In this document: one piece after another, positions 8,580 through 15,930 of the stretch | Layout: each line of letters begins with the position of its first letter | How positions within the stretch are numbered: position 1 is the stretch's first letter | Assembly (NCBI RefSeq): GCF_002001045.1 | Contig: NZ_MUNR01000006.1 | Coordinates: 186,001 to 250,000 of the forward strand | Direction of reading: 5' to 3' | Length of the DNA stretch: 64,000 nt | From: Rhodanobacter sp. C01 | GTDB lineage: Bacteria; Pseudomonadota; Gammaproteobacteria; Xanthomonadales; Rhodanobacteraceae | Program-made: the position numbers and the translations under genes | The notes under the pieces: generated by a model | Databases searched by the model: none | Seen by the model: only the letters and a program-made list of their open reading frames with translations | What the model was told of the DNA's origin: nothing

Positions 8580-8637
8580 TTATTCATTGCAAGTGGCCCG
8601 GAAGCCTGCTGCTGGCCCGGGCCGCTACAATCGGCGG

Positions 8638-9897
8638 ATGAATGCTTCGCGCAGTGATGTGTTGATTCTTGGCGGCGGTGTCATTGGTCTGGCATGTGCG
8701 TTGTACCTGCTGAAGACGGGCGCCAGTGTGCGGGTGCTCGAACAGGGCACACCGGGCTGCGGCAGCTCGCATGGCAACTGCGGCACGATCACGCCAAGCC
8801 ACGCGGCACCGCTGGCAATGCCGGGCATGATCGGCGTGGCCCTGCGTTCGATGCTGACGGCGGATGCACCGCTATATCTCAACCCGCGTTTCGACGGGCC
8901 GCGCCTGCGCTGGCTGCTGGGTTTTGCACGGCACTGCAACTGGCGTGACTTCGCCCGCGCCACCACGGCGCGCGCGGCGATCCTGCAGCGTTCCCGCCGG
9001 TTGCTGGCGGAACTCGTGCGCGACGAATCGCTGGACTGCGAATTCGTCGAGGAGGGCGATCTGTATGTTTATCGCACGGCACGGAAGCAGACGGCGGACG
9101 CGCGCGATCACGTCGCGGTGCTGGAGCGCCTCGGCATCGAGGTGCAGCGTCTGCATGGAGAACAGGTCGAGGCGATGGAGCCGGCATTGAAGCCCGGCGT
9201 GGTCGGCGGCCTGCTGCATCCCGGCGATGCAAGGTTGCGGCCGGACCGCTATGCAGCCGAACTGGCGCGTCGCGTGACCGAACTGGGTGGCGTGATCGAA
9301 ACCGGCGCGAGGATCGAGCGCTTCAGCACCGACAACAATCGCATTACCCGGGTTCATGCTGGCAGCGCCGCGTTCGAGGCCGAGCGGATCGTGATGGCGC
9401 TCGGCGCGTGGTCGCCGTTGCTGGCCAAGGCACTCGATCTGCGCTTGCCGATGCAGCCGGGCAAGGGTTATTCGCTGACCTATGCGCGCCCCACGCTGGT
9501 GCCGCGCCATGCGCTGGTGTTGCGCGAGGCATCGGTCTGCGTCACCACCTGGAACAGCGGCTATCGGCTGGGCAGCACAATGGAGTTTTCCGGTTACGCC
9601 GAAGGGCTCAATCGCACGCGGCTTGACGCGCTGCGGCGCGGTGCGGCGAGTGGCCTGCGCGAGCCGGAGGGTCCGGAGTTGCTGGAGGAGTGGTGGGGCT
9701 GGCGGCCGATGAGCGTCGACGAGGTGCCGATCATCGGCCCCAGCGCGCGCTGGTCGAACCTGCTGCTGGCAACTGCGCATGGCATGCTCGGTGTCAGCAT
9801 GTCGGCAGCCACAGGTGAACTGGTCGCCGCGATGATCGGTGGCGCGCCACCAGTGATCGATCCGGCTCCCTACTTGCCGGCACGTTTCGGACTGTAG
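8638..9897 (+). CDS. FAD-dependent D-amino-acid dehydrogenase-like oxidoreductase
   Basis: Flavoprotein of the DAO superfamily, 419 residues. The N-terminal dinucleotide fold ILGGGVIGLACALYLL and the C-terminal WWGWRPMSVDEVPIIGP...LLATAHGMLGVSMS are typical of the DadA group, which oxidises D-amino or secondary amino acids such as D-hydroxyproline and passes electrons to the respiratory chain. The substrate is not determinable. The N-formylglutamate deformylase gene follows after only 5 bp, so the pair is probably one transcript. The start at 8638 fits the FAD motif position. Confidence 0.8.
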   Translation: MNASRSDVLILGGGVIGLACALYLLKTGASVRVLEQGTPGCGSSHGNCGTITPSHAAPLAMPGMIGVALRSMLTADAPLYLNPRFDGPRLRWLLGFARHCNWRDFARATTARAAILQRSRRLLAELVRDESLDCEFVEEGDLYVYRTARKQTADARDHVAVLERLGIEVQRLHGEQVEAMEPALKPGVVGGLLHPGDARLRPDRYAAELARRVTELGGVIETGARIERFSTDNNRITRVHAGSAAFEAERIVMALGAWSPLLAKALDLRLPMQPGKGYSLTYARPTLVPRHALVLREASVCVTTWNSGYRLGSTMEFSGYAEGLNRTRLDALRRGAASGLREPEGPELLEEWWGWRPMSVDEVPIIGPSARWSNLLLATAHGMLGVSMSAATGELVAAMIGGAPPVIDPAPYLPARFGL

Positions 9898-9902
9898 ACG
9901 GA

Positions 9903-10694
9903 ATGACAATGAGCACGAGCAACTTCGATCTGCAGCGCGGCCGCGTGCCGCTGCTGATCAGCCTGCCGCATGACGGCAGCCATATTCCGGACCATATCGC
10001 CGCACGCATGCGTCCGGCGGCGCGACGTTCGCCGGATACCGACTGGCACGTGGGGAGACTGTACGAGCCATTGGCCAGTGCGCTGGGCGCCAGCGTGCTG
10101 AAGCCTCTGGCCTCACGCTACGTGATCGATCTGAACCGGCCTGCCGACGGTCATGCGCTGTACCCGGGGCAGCGCGAGACCGGTCTGGTTTCGACCATCG
10201 GCTTCGATGGTGAGCCGCTGTATCTGGAGGGTGTCTTGCCCGATGCCGCCGAAATTCAACAGCGGATAAACGACTACTGGCGACCGTATCACCAGGCTAT
10301 TTCGCATGAACTTGCGAGACTGTGCGCCGAACATGGCCGGGCCGTGCTGTGGGAAGGCCATTCCATCCGGAGCCGGGTGCCGATGCTGTTCGATGGCCAG
10401 TTGCCGGACTTCAACCTCGGTACCGCGTCAGGGCAGAGCTGCGGTGCGTCGCTGCAGGGCCGATTGCAGAGCTGTCTGGAATCGCAATCGCGCTTCAGTT
10501 TTGCCGTGAACGGACGTTTCAAGGGTGGCTATATCACCCGTCATTTCGGCGCTCCCGATGCGGGTGTGCAGGCAGTGCAGCTGGAACTCGCGCAATGCAA
10601 TTACATGGACGAGGAGAGCTTCGAGTACGACGGGAAAAAGGCAGCAACGGTACAAGAGCTGATTGAAAGGCTGCTGCGCATCAGTCTGGCATGA
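9903..10694 (+). CDS. hutG: N-formylglutamate amidohydrolase (deformylase)
   Basis: Hydrolyses N-formyl-L-glutamate to formate and glutamate, classically the last step of one histidine degradation route. The 263-residue protein has the family signature PLLISLPHDGSHIP at the N terminus, then DTDWHVGRLYEPL, LNRPADG and WEGHSIRSRVPMLFDGQLPDFNLGT, with metal-binding residues in these blocks. An ATG at 9909 is an alternative start. No other hut genes are nearby, and the partner upstream is an amine oxidoreductase, so the physiological pathway here is open. Confidence 0.86.
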   Translation: MTMSTSNFDLQRGRVPLLISLPHDGSHIPDHIAARMRPAARRSPDTDWHVGRLYEPLASALGASVLKPLASRYVIDLNRPADGHALYPGQRETGLVSTIGFDGEPLYLEGVLPDAAEIQQRINDYWRPYHQAISHELARLCAEHGRAVLWEGHSIRSRVPMLFDGQLPDFNLGTASGQSCGASLQGRLQSCLESQSRFSFAVNGRFKGGYITRHFGAPDAGVQAVQLELAQCNYMDEESFEYDGKKAATVQELIERLLRISLA

Positions 10695-10885
10695 CCGCAT
10701 GTTTTTGCGGGTGAGATCACCGTGAAAGTGAAGTCAAGCCGCGACGTCGATGGCGACGTAAAAAACCTCCGTTTCGTTCAGTCTTGGTATTCCCTTTCTG
10801 CTGCTATTGTCATTCCCGTCGCGCCACCCGAGTTGCCGGGTTCCGGCCGGGTTCGCGATACCCAATGATCCGAGGCTCAAACATC

Positions 10886-11128
10886 ATGATGCGTAAACTT
10901 GCGATCGCTTCCCTGCTCGCGGCGGGCGTGGCTCTTTCCGGTTCCGTGCTGGCTCAGGCTGCTGCTCCGCAGGCAGCGGCAGCATCCCAGCAGAGCGCTC
11001 CGGCCGCAGCTCCGGCCGATGCGATGAAGGCCGATGCGCCGAAGGCTGCCACAACCACGACTCACCACAAGAAGCAGCACAAGAGCAAGAAGGCTGCTGC
11101 TCCGGCCGCTGCCAGCACGGCAGGCTGA
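10886..11128 (+). CDS. Asr-like acid-shock periplasmic protein
   Basis: Small exported protein of 80 residues. The signal peptide MMRKLAIASLLAAGVALSGS ends around VLAQA. The mature part is almost entirely Ala, Pro, Gln, Thr, Lys and His, with TTTTHHKKQHKSKK near the end. The THHKKQHK core is the hallmark of the E. coli acid-shock protein Asr, an intrinsically disordered periplasmic chaperone. It stands alone between two other transcription units and ends in a strong terminator. I chose ATG 10886 because GAGG lies 10 nt upstream. No upstream control site was identified. Confidence 0.72.
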   Translation: MMRKLAIASLLAAGVALSGSVLAQAAAPQAAAASQQSAPAAAPADAMKADAPKAATTTTHHKKQHKSKKAAAPAAASTAG

Positions 11129-11154
11129 TAGTTCGATCAGGCTGTTGTGAATCG

Positions 11155-11185
11155 AAACCCCGTCGGCCCAGCCGGCGGGGTTTTT
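11155..11185 (+). terminator. Intrinsic terminator of the Asr-like gene
   Basis: AAACCCCG and CGGGGTTT form the outer stem, with TCGGC/GCCGG inside, followed by TTTTT (11181-11185). The RidA gene converges on it. Confidence 0.85.
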
Positions 11186-11222
11186 CATGGGCGATCCGGA
11201 ATCGCGATATGCAGCGCGGAGG

Positions 11223-11651
11223 TCAGGATGCCGACGACGGGAATGCCGCCACACACTTCAGCTCGATGGCGATCGGTGTCGGCAACGCGGTGATGCCCAG
11301 GGTAGTGCGGCAGGCGTCGACACCGGCGAAGTACTCCGCATAAAGCCGGTTGAAGGTCGCGAAATCCTGCTGCATGTCGGTGAGGAACACGGTGATGTCG
11401 ACCAGGTCGGTCCAGGCTGCACCACTGGCTTCCAGCACCGCGCGCACGTTGGCGAAGACCTGCCGACATTGCGCCTCGAAGTCGTAGCCGACCAGCTGGC
11501 CGGCTGCATCATGCACGTTGCCGGGGATCAGGTTGCTGCCAGGCTGACGTGGGCCCACGCCGGACAGGAACAGCAGGTCGCCGACACGCCGAGCGTGCGG
11601 GTAGGCGCCGACCGGCGCCGGGGCCATGTCGGTGCGGATGATCCCACTCAT
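11223..11651 (-). CDS. RidA family protein, probable 2-aminomuconate deaminase
   Basis: Trimeric Rid-type deaminase of 142 residues. GAYPHARRVGDLLFLSG, the substrate-binding Arg in CRTTLGI and the end IAIELKCVAAFP are RidA landmarks. GxYPHxxRxGDxLFxSG is the pattern I recall for 2-aminomuconate deaminase (NbaF/AmnD type) rather than for general RidA. It is the last gene of a unit with the 2-aminomuconate-semialdehyde dehydrogenase, the enzyme that makes its expected substrate. Its ATG overlaps the carbonic anhydrase stop by 4 nt (ATGA). General RidA housekeeping is the alternative. Confidence 0.78.
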   Translation of the reverse strand: MSGIIRTDMAPAPVGAYPHARRVGDLLFLSGVGPRQPGSNLIPGNVHDAAGQLVGYDFEAQCRQVFANVRAVLEASGAAWTDLVDITVFLTDMQQDFATFNRLYAEYFAGVDACRTTLGITALPTPIAIELKCVAAFPSSAS

Positions 11652-12319
11652 GGCTGATACGCTGCCGGCAGTCGCATCAATCGCTGCAGGGCGTTTTCGT
11701 AGGCCGGCTCCAGCGCGGCGCGAGAGTCGACATGCATGTTCAGGTCGCTCATGTGGCCATTGTCGAGGCTGTAGCACCACGCATGCACCGCGAGCTTCTG
11801 GCCGCGTTCCCAGGCGTCCATCACCACCGTGGTGCGGCAGGTATTGGTCACCTGCTCGATCGCGTTGAGCTCACACAGGCGGGTGTTGCGCAGCGACATC
11901 AGGTCGAGTGAGGCGAGCAGCGAGGAATGCTTTTCCGCTACATCGCCAACATGCCGCAACCAGTTGTCGACCAGGCCGAGCCGGCGTTCGTCCAGCACCG
12001 CCTGGATACCACCGCAGCCGTAGTGCCCGACGATGATGATGTGCTCGACCTTGAGGATGTCCACCGCGAACTGGATCGCACTGAGGCAGTTGAGGTCACT
12101 GTGCGAGACCACGTTGGCCACATTGCGCTGCACGAAGATCTCGCCCGGCGGCAGGTCGACGATCTGGGTGGCCGGCACGCGTGAATCGGAACAGCCGATC
12201 CACAGATATTTCGGCGATTGCTGCTTTGCCAGTTGCTCGAAGAAATGCGGGTCTTCCGCATGCCTGGCAGCGGACCAGCGGCGGTTGCCATCGAGCAGTT
12301 CTTGCAGGGGACTGGTCAC
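11648..12319 (-). CDS. can: Beta-class carbonic anhydrase
   Basis: Zinc enzyme interconverting CO2 and bicarbonate, 223 residues, cytoplasmic. The zinc ligands are visible as CSDSR (Cys43, Asp45, Arg47) and HYGCGG (His99, Cys102). The start is a GTG at 12319; no ATG lies in frame upstream. It is sandwiched between the semialdehyde dehydrogenase and RidA genes, overlapping the latter. The housekeeping need for bicarbonate explains the enzyme, while its place in a tryptophan-catabolic unit could relate to CO2 released by ACMSD. Confidence 0.93.
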   Translation of the reverse strand: MTSPLQELLDGNRRWSAARHAEDPHFFEQLAKQQSPKYLWIGCSDSRVPATQIVDLPPGEIFVQRNVANVVSHSDLNCLSAIQFAVDILKVEHIIIVGHYGCGGIQAVLDERRLGLVDNWLRHVGDVAEKHSSLLASLDLMSLRNTRLCELNAIEQVTNTCRTTVVMDAWERGQKLAVHAWCYSLDNGHMSDLNMHVDSRAALEPAYENALQRLMRLPAAYQP

Positions 12320-12370
12320 GGTTGGGTACTCATCGGTGAGGCTTGCGCCGCGGGGTGGATCAAAAGCATC

Positions 12371-12391
12371 TGATCAGGTAATACCTGATCA
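12371..12391. promoter_or_regulatory. Perfect 9-bp inverted repeat upstream of the carbonic anhydrase gene
   Basis: TGATCAGGT, a 3-nt spacer AAT, then ACCTGATCA: a fully symmetrical operator-like dyad that overlaps the stop codon of the aldehyde dehydrogenase and lies 52 bp before the carbonic anhydrase start. There is no T tract, so a terminator is less likely than a protein-binding site. The binding protein is unknown. Confidence 0.5.
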
Positions 12392-13855
12392 ATAGCGGAT
12401 ACAGATGTTTTTCGGCTCGGTGAAAAAGTGCAGCGCATCACTGCCGCCCTCACGGCCAAGTCCGGATTGCTTGGCGCCACCGAACGGCGTGCGCAGGTCG
12501 CGCAGCAGCCAGCAGTTGATCCAGACGATGCCGAACTCGAGCTGGCCGGCGAGCCGGTGGGCACGTGAGAGATCAGCGGTCCACAGCGAAGCGGCGAGTC
12601 CGTAGCGACTGTCGTTGGCGATCGCCAGCGCTTCGGCCTCGTCCTCGAACGGGATCAGGCTGACCACTGGGCCGAAGATTTCCTGCTGGTTGGTCTGTGC
12701 GCAGGACGGCAGGCCCTCGATCACGGTGGGGGCGATGAACCAGCCGTCGGCGCAACGACCAGGCACGTTTATCGCGTGGCCACCGCACAATACGTGACCG
12801 CCTTCGGCACGCGCCTGCTCGATGCAGCCGAGCACCTTGTCGTAGTGCAGTCGGGAAACCATCGCGCCGAGGTCGCTGCGTGCATCATTCGGGTCGCCGA
12901 CCTGCAGTGCTTGCACCTTCGCCAGGTAACGCTCGCGGAAAGCCTCGTAGATCGAGCGCTGCACCAGCAGGCGAGAGCCGCACAGGCAGATCTCGCCCTG
13001 GTTGGCGAAGCCCGAGCGCACGATAGTGTCCAGGTTGGCGTCGGAAAGATCGGCATCGGCAAACACGATGGCCGGATTCTTGCCGCCCATTTCCAGCGAC
13101 ACCTTCTTGAACTGTGTCGCCGCGGTGCGGGCGATCTGTGCACCGGTGGCGGTGCTGCCCGTGAAGGAAATCGCCTTCACTTGCGCGTGCTCCACGACCG
13201 CCTGGCCTGCTGTCGGGCCACGGCCGTGCACGATGTTCAGCACGCCGGGCGGAAAGCCGGCCTGGATACTCAATTCGCCAAGCAGGGCGGCGGTGCACGG
13301 AGTCACCTCCGAAGGCTTGGCCACCACCGTATTGCCGGCGGCAAGCGCCGGCGCGATCTTCCAGGTGAACAGGTACAGCGGCAGGTTCCACGGACTGATG
13401 CAGACGACCACGCCGAGCGGTTGCCGCAGCGTGTAGTTGATTGCACCCGTGTGCGATGCGCCGATGGCCATCGCGTGTGATTCGCTGCCCCAGGCCATGA
13501 TCGCGGCGGCGAAATGGCGCAGGTTGCTGACCGCGCGCGGGATGTCGAGCCCCCGTGCAAGCGCCAGTGGCTTGCCGCTGTCGCGCGATTCCAGCGCGGC
13601 GAATTCTTCCAGCCGTGCCTCGATCAGATCGGCCAGTCGCTGCAGCAGGTGCGCACGTTGCTCGATCGGTGTATTCGCCCAGTCAGTGGCGGCGCGGGTC
13701 GCCGCTGCGACAGCGGCATCGACGTCGATCGCGACAGAGTCGGGGCACTGAGCCAATACGGTGCCAGTGGCCGGCTCATGCACGTCAAGCCACGCATCGT
13801 GCTGCGCCGCCTGCAGGCGACCGTCGATCAGATTGGCTAGGCGCTGGGTGGGCAT
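12389..13855 (-). CDS. 2-aminomuconate 6-semialdehyde dehydrogenase (ALDH8-like)
   Basis: NAD-dependent aldehyde dehydrogenase of 488 residues. It has WNLPLYLFTWKIAPALAAGN, FTGSTATG, LEMGGKNPAIVFADAD and the catalytic Cys in NQGEICLCGSR. The end WINCWLLRDLRTPFGGAKQSG...FFTEPKNICI matches ALDH8A1 and bacterial 2-aminomuconate-semialdehyde dehydrogenases, whose Arg in this segment binds the substrate carboxylate. The reaction is 2-aminomuconate 6-semialdehyde to 2-aminomuconate. I chose ATG 13855; a GTG at 13891 would add 12 residues. Hydroxymuconic-semialdehyde dehydrogenase is the alternative. Confidence 0.83.
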   Translation of the reverse strand: MPTQRLANLIDGRLQAAQHDAWLDVHEPATGTVLAQCPDSVAIDVDAAVAAATRAATDWANTPIEQRAHLLQRLADLIEARLEEFAALESRDSGKPLALARGLDIPRAVSNLRHFAAAIMAWGSESHAMAIGASHTGAINYTLRQPLGVVVCISPWNLPLYLFTWKIAPALAAGNTVVAKPSEVTPCTAALLGELSIQAGFPPGVLNIVHGRGPTAGQAVVEHAQVKAISFTGSTATGAQIARTAATQFKKVSLEMGGKNPAIVFADADLSDANLDTIVRSGFANQGEICLCGSRLLVQRSIYEAFRERYLAKVQALQVGDPNDARSDLGAMVSRLHYDKVLGCIEQARAEGGHVLCGGHAINVPGRCADGWFIAPTVIEGLPSCAQTNQQEIFGPVVSLIPFEDEAEALAIANDSRYGLAASLWTADLSRAHRLAGQLEFGIVWINCWLLRDLRTPFGGAKQSGLGREGGSDALHFFTEPKNICIRY

Positions 13856-13933
13856 CTGCTCAAGCTTAAAACCAGCGTGCCGCAAATGCACCGGACGCTG
13901 GCGTATGCGTCACGACGGGAGGCGACTTGCTGC

Positions 13934-14725
13934 TCAACTCAGCGCCCGTGTCCGCCCACCGTCCACGGCGATGCTGACCCCGTTGACGTAGGCTGCAGCG
14001 GGCGTGCACAGAAAGGCGATGACCGCGGCGATTTCGCTTGCTTCGCCAAAGCGACGGGCCGGTACGGTGGCCAGCATGCCGCGGGCGATCTCTTCCTGGC
14101 TGTGTCCGCTGGCGGCCGCCTGCGCGCTCAACAGTCCGTCGAGACGCTGGGTGCGGGTAAATCCCGGCAACACGTTGTTGACGGTGATGCCGTCGACGGC
14201 GAGTTCCGCAGACAGGGTCTTGGCCCAGCCGGCGACGGCGGCACGCACGGTGTTGGAAACGCCCAGACCGGCGATCGGTTCCTTCACCGAGGTGGAGATC
14301 ACGTTGACGATACGGCCGTAGCCGCTGGCGCGCATGCCGGGCAGCAGCGCCTGCAGCAGGGTCTGGCCGGCGAGCAGGTGCTGGCGAAAGGCTGCCTCGA
14401 ACGCATCCGGCGTCGCGGCATATGCGGGGCCGCCGGGCGGCCCGCCGGTGTTGTTGATCAGGATGTGCACCGGCTGCTTTGCGACGATGTCGGCGGCGAT
14501 GGTCCGCAGGTTTGCGGTATCCAGCATGTCGACGCTGCGCCAGTCGTGCTGCTGGCCTGCATGAGTTCTCGGCAGATTTTCGGCGACCGCCTTCAGCGTG
14601 TCGGCCGAGCGCGCGAGCAGGGTGACGTGGGCGCCCAGCTCGGCCAGCTCGATCGCGCTGGCGCGGCCGATGCCCTGCGAGGCACCGCAGACCAGCGCAT
14701 GGCGCCCACTCAGATCCAGTTGCAT
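13934..14725 (-). CDS. Atypical short-chain dehydrogenase/reductase
   Basis: SDR-fold protein of 263 residues with a FabG-like cofactor loop GASQGIG (15-21), NNTGG (91-95), Ser144 and a C-terminal PG...VDGG. The usual catalytic YxxxK is replaced: the Tyr position is Ser157 and the Lys position Arg161 (VSNTVR). A subgroup of SDRs with NTGGPP and S/N-x-x-R residues is known in proteobacteria but poorly characterised. It lies 78 bp upstream of the aldehyde dehydrogenase on the same strand and may belong to that unit. Its substrate is unknown. Confidence 0.83.
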   Translation of the reverse strand: MQLDLSGRHALVCGASQGIGRASAIELAELGAHVTLLARSADTLKAVAENLPRTHAGQQHDWRSVDMLDTANLRTIAADIVAKQPVHILINNTGGPPGGPAYAATPDAFEAAFRQHLLAGQTLLQALLPGMRASGYGRIVNVISTSVKEPIAGLGVSNTVRAAVAGWAKTLSAELAVDGITVNNVLPGFTRTQRLDGLLSAQAAASGHSQEEIARGMLATVPARRFGEASEIAAVIAFLCTPAAAYVNGVSIAVDGGRTRALS

Positions 14726-14744
14726 GGGATTCTCCGGTCAGGTT

Positions 14745-15059
14745 TCAGTGCAACAGCAGGCGCATTCCCAGCGCAGCGAGCCAGCATAGCCAGCCCAGCC
14801 ATGGGCTGTAACGCCATACCCGTTGCCAGCGGTTGATGCCGGCATCCTCCAGGGCGGGGAGTGCCGTCGAGCGCAAGACATGCTGCAGGCGCACCCAGAT
14901 GCGAAATGCCGTGGCCTGTCCCTGCTCCGGTTCGGCAATGATCTTCCATTGCTGCGGGTGGCGCTGGCGCAGCAGGGCGGCGAGCCGGAACTGGGCCGCG
15001 TAGGACAACACGAACAGGCCGATGCCGGCCGCCAGCAGCGCGAGGTACAAGGCGATCAC
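14745..15059 (-). CDS. Small two-helix membrane protein, UspB-like layout
   Basis: 104 residues with a hydrophobic segment at each end (about 1-22 and 84-103) and a polar middle containing LRQRHPQQWKII. The order of helix, LR-x-(H/D)P motif and C-terminal helix resembles UspB but I see no decisive signature. The GTG start overlaps the stop of the upstream lipoprotein gene by 4 nt (GTGA), so the two are translationally coupled, and the SDR follows after 19 bp. The function is unknown. Confidence 0.7.
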   Translation of the reverse strand: MIALYLALLAAGIGLFVLSYAAQFRLAALLRQRHPQQWKIIAEPEQGQATAFRIWVRLQHVLRSTALPALEDAGINRWQRVWRYSPWLGWLCWLAALGMRLLLH

Positions 15060-15916
15060 TGGGAGCTGCCACTGGCGTGGCTGTCGCTGTCTTTGCTGCT
15101 TGTATCGCTGGTGGTGCTATTGCTCTTGACCCAGGGCAGTGGCAATGCCGTACGCAGGTCATTGAGCAGCCCGTCACCTTTCGGTGCCTTCTTGCAGATC
15201 GCGTTGTCGATGGCCTTGGCGTAGGTCTTGTTCATCATGCCGACCCACAACGTGCCGTCCGGGCCGTGCGGAATGCTGAAACTGCCTGCCGAATTCATCT
15301 GCAGGGTCGCTGCGGTCGTCGTGTTGGAGGCTGATGCAGGCGACTGTTCCCAGTAGGTCTTGCCCGACTGCTGGGCGGCGGAGCTGTAGACCAGCATGTA
15401 GCGCGCCTTGTCGCTGTCGATTTTGGCACTGCCGAAGGCGCCGGTCGTCTCGTCGCTCCAGCCCATGTGTTCGCACAACTCGATGTCGTCCGTGTGGATC
15501 GGCTGGAACCCGTCGTCCAGCAACACGACGGTGGGTGCGAACAGGTAGCTGGCATGCAGCCAGCGACCGTTCAATTCCGATTTCAGCGCCACCCGGTAGG
15601 GCAGCTTGACGCCGGTCGGCAGACGGAACGCGACGAAATAACTGTGCGTGCCGTTGAGGTTGGCGACCATGCTGCCGCTGCCAAGGGCGAACTTCTGCGG
15701 CTGCCACGGCAGCATGCCGCTGTAGGAGAAATCGGCATAGCTGCTGCAGCACGGCGAAGCCTGCTGCAATTGCTGCTTGGCCGTTTTGAGGGCGTCGGCA
15801 GAATCTTCCGTCGGAGCACGCAGGTTCGGCGGAATCAGGACCTTGGCGCTATGGCAGCCAGCCAGCAGCACGGTGAAGGTCAATGCGGCGGCGATGGCGA
15901 TAAAACGATGCGACAT
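15056..15916 (-). CDS. MalM-like periplasmic lipoprotein
   Basis: 286 residues with a lipoprotein signal (lipobox LLAGC at about 17-21). The body has LNGTHSYFVAFRLPTGVKLPYRVALKSE and FAPTVVLLDDGFQPI, which resemble the MalM family (periplasmic maltose-operon protein of unknown function). CCSSY near residue 57 may bind through a pair of cysteines. The C terminus is a Ser/Asp-rich tail. It starts 14 bp after asnS on the same strand. No maltose genes are nearby, so the family name does not give a role here. Confidence 0.7.
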   Translation of the reverse strand: MSHRFIAIAAALTFTVLLAGCHSAKVLIPPNLRAPTEDSADALKTAKQQLQQASPCCSSYADFSYSGMLPWQPQKFALGSGSMVANLNGTHSYFVAFRLPTGVKLPYRVALKSELNGRWLHASYLFAPTVVLLDDGFQPIHTDDIELCEHMGWSDETTGAFGSAKIDSDKARYMLVYSSAAQQSGKTYWEQSPASASNTTTAATLQMNSAGSFSIPHGPDGTLWVGMMNKTYAKAIDNAICKKAPKGDGLLNDLRTALPLPWVKSNSTTSDTSSKDSDSHASGSSQ

Positions 15917-15930
15917 GACAGGGAGAGTAC

